Assembly (NCBI GenBank): GCA_022562375.1
Contig: JADFPK010000022.1
Coordinates: 1 to 13,783 of the forward strand
From: Pseudomonadota bacterium
GTDB lineage: Bacteria; Pseudomonadota; Alphaproteobacteria; SMXQ01
DNA length: 13,783 nucleotides
Direction: 5' to 3'
Each line of letters begins with the position of its first letter. The first letter of the stretch is position 1. The notes beneath the pieces were generated by a model. It was not told the DNA's origin and did no database searches. It saw only the letters and a program-made list of their open reading frames with translations. Shown here in pieces: positions 13,276 through 13,783 of this stretch. The position numbers and the translations under genes are program-made.

Positions 13276-13298
13276 CCTCTCTGGTCCAGAGAGGAGGG
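13276..13298 (+). promoter_or_regulatory. Hairpin overlapping the transposase ribosome-binding site
   Basis: CCTCTCTG (13276-13283) pairs perfectly with CAGAGAGG (13287-13294) across a 3-nt loop. The right arm includes the first half of the Shine-Dalgarno sequence GAGGAGGG (13291-13298), 4 nt before ATG 13303. Folding would partly hide the site and dampen transposase synthesis, a known strategy of insertion sequences against read-through transcription. Confidence 0.45.
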
Positions 13299-13302
13299 TT
13301 CG

Positions 13303-13680
13303 ATGTCACGGAGCTACAGTACTGAGCTTCGGGTTCGGGTGATTGGGTCGATTTCAGGCGGTCTTTCGAGACGCCGGGCGGCGGCTCGTTTTGGGGTCGG
13401 GGTTTCGACGGCGGTGAAGTGGTATCGGCGCTATCGCGAGACCGGTGAGGTTGCGGCGCGCCAGCAAGGTCAACCGGGCGGATCGAAGCTGGATGCCCAT
13501 GAGGCTTTCATTTTGGCGTTGGTGAAGGCGCGGCCGGACATCGGCTTGGCGGAGATCGCCGAGCGCCTGGCCGAGAAGCAGGCGGTGTCGGCCTGTCCGG
13601 CGACGGTGTGGTATTTCTTCAAGCGTCGCGGGATCAGCTTCAAAAAAAACCGCGCGCGCCGTCGAGCAAGAGCGGCCTGA
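13303..13680 (+). CDS. IS630-family transposase, N-terminal frame (orfA)
   Basis: These 125 residues carry two helix-turn-helix segments: LSRRRAAARFGVGVSTAVKW (21-40) and, in the winged-helix position, DIGLAEIAERLAEKQAVSAC with PATVWYFFKRRGISFKK (79-115). They form the bipartite DNA-binding region of IS630/Tc1 transposases. The frame then leaves the family consensus after ISFKK and ends in RARRRARAA at a TGA. The break falls on an A8 tract (13642-13649); the catalytic part continues in another frame. A strong GAGGAGGG precedes the ATG. Confidence 0.88.
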   Translation: MSRSYSTELRVRVIGSISGGLSRRRAAARFGVGVSTAVKWYRRYRETGEVAARQQGQPGGSKLDAHEAFILALVKARPDIGLAEIAERLAEKQAVSACPATVWYFFKRRGISFKKNRARRRARAA

Positions 13681-13783
13681 TGGGGTCGCCCGCCGCCAAG
13701 CCTGGTTCGTCGCCCAACCCGATCTTGATCCCGAGAAGCTCATCTTCATCGATGAGACCGGCGCCTCGACCAAGATGACCCGC
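13649..13783 (+). CDS. IS630-family transposase, catalytic frame (orfB), partial
   Basis: In the frame +1 (equivalently -2) to orfA the translation reads TARAVEQERPDGVARRQAWF, then AQPDLDPEKLIFIDETGAST and KMTR. This includes the first catalytic Asp of the DDE triad (FIDETG, GAT at 13751-13753). It joins smoothly to orfA at the A8 tract: 10 A residues would give ISFKKKTARAVEQ and 7 would give ISFKKTARAVEQ in one frame. It therefore has no start of its own and would need slippage, or it is inactivated. The remaining Asp and Glu lie beyond the window. Confidence 0.75.

Larger units (their letters stand above)
13212..13783 (+). mobile_element. IS630-family insertion sequence, right part outside the window
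   Basis: A transposase of the IS630/Tc1-mariner group starts at 13303. The probable left end is the GAGCGGTTTCAGTGAATGTG stretch right after TA at 13210-13211. The end is inferred from the TA rule and from similarity to the TA-flanked palindrome at 10743-10777; the opposite inverted repeat is not visible, so the boundary is provisional. Confidence 0.6.

Noticed and set aside
13354..13773. 139-residue minus-strand frame at the right edge
   Set aside because: Antisense to the IS630 transposase; no motif of its own.

Overview
The window is GC-rich chromosomal DNA with alphaproteobacterial-looking genes: a TctC-type binding protein, NitT/TauT-type ABC transporter parts, FAH-family hydrolases, FCD-type GntR regulators, IS630 and REP/RAYT debris. 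A Rhodospirillales-like bacterium is a reasonable guess, but no rRNA, tRNA or phylogenetic marker is present to prove it.

Layout. 1-520 (minus) is the N-terminal part of a tripartite-tricarboxylate-type periplasmic binding protein, divergent from a small VOC/glyoxalase-fold protein (759-1139, plus). A short REP-like hairpin element flanked by a 14-bp direct repeat closes that side (1139-1250). 1274 to about 6090 (minus) reads as one metabolic cluster, in transcription order: SLC13-type permease with two RCK_C domains, a short FAH-family hydrolase, a longer FAH-family hydrolase, and the alpha and beta subunits of a ComDE-type (sulfopyruvate/phosphonopyruvate-type) TPP decarboxylase. A 24-codon ORF bridges alpha and beta. 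The set suggests uptake or export of an anionic organic acid, hydrolytic C-C cleavage and decarboxylation of a substituted pyruvate; the substrate is not determined by the sequence.

Divergent from it lies the most unusual gene (6364-7749, plus): a soluble class III nucleotidyl cyclase with a [2Fe-2S] ferredoxin domain at the N-terminus and a Rieske [2Fe-2S] domain at the C-terminus, with all cluster ligands and cyclase catalytic residues present. It looks like a redox-controlled cAMP synthase and is the best candidate for an undescribed system.

7750-8243 is a scar: short tandem repeats, then an inverted-repeat element holding a fragment that looks like the C-terminal HTH of a REP-associated (RAYT) transposase, abutting the last 35 codons of what appears to be a destroyed GntR/FCD regulator. 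An intact GntR/FCD regulator follows (8244-8996, plus), convergent with an ABC operon (9030-11827, minus: binding protein, permease, ATPase). Further upstream is a second binding-protein-fold gene without a signal peptide (12118-13029, minus). The right edge is a partial IS630-family insertion sequence whose transposase is split at an A8 tract. Palindromes related to its left end lie inside the ABC operon, and the 20 bp just outside its left end recur 5.4 kb away in the scar.
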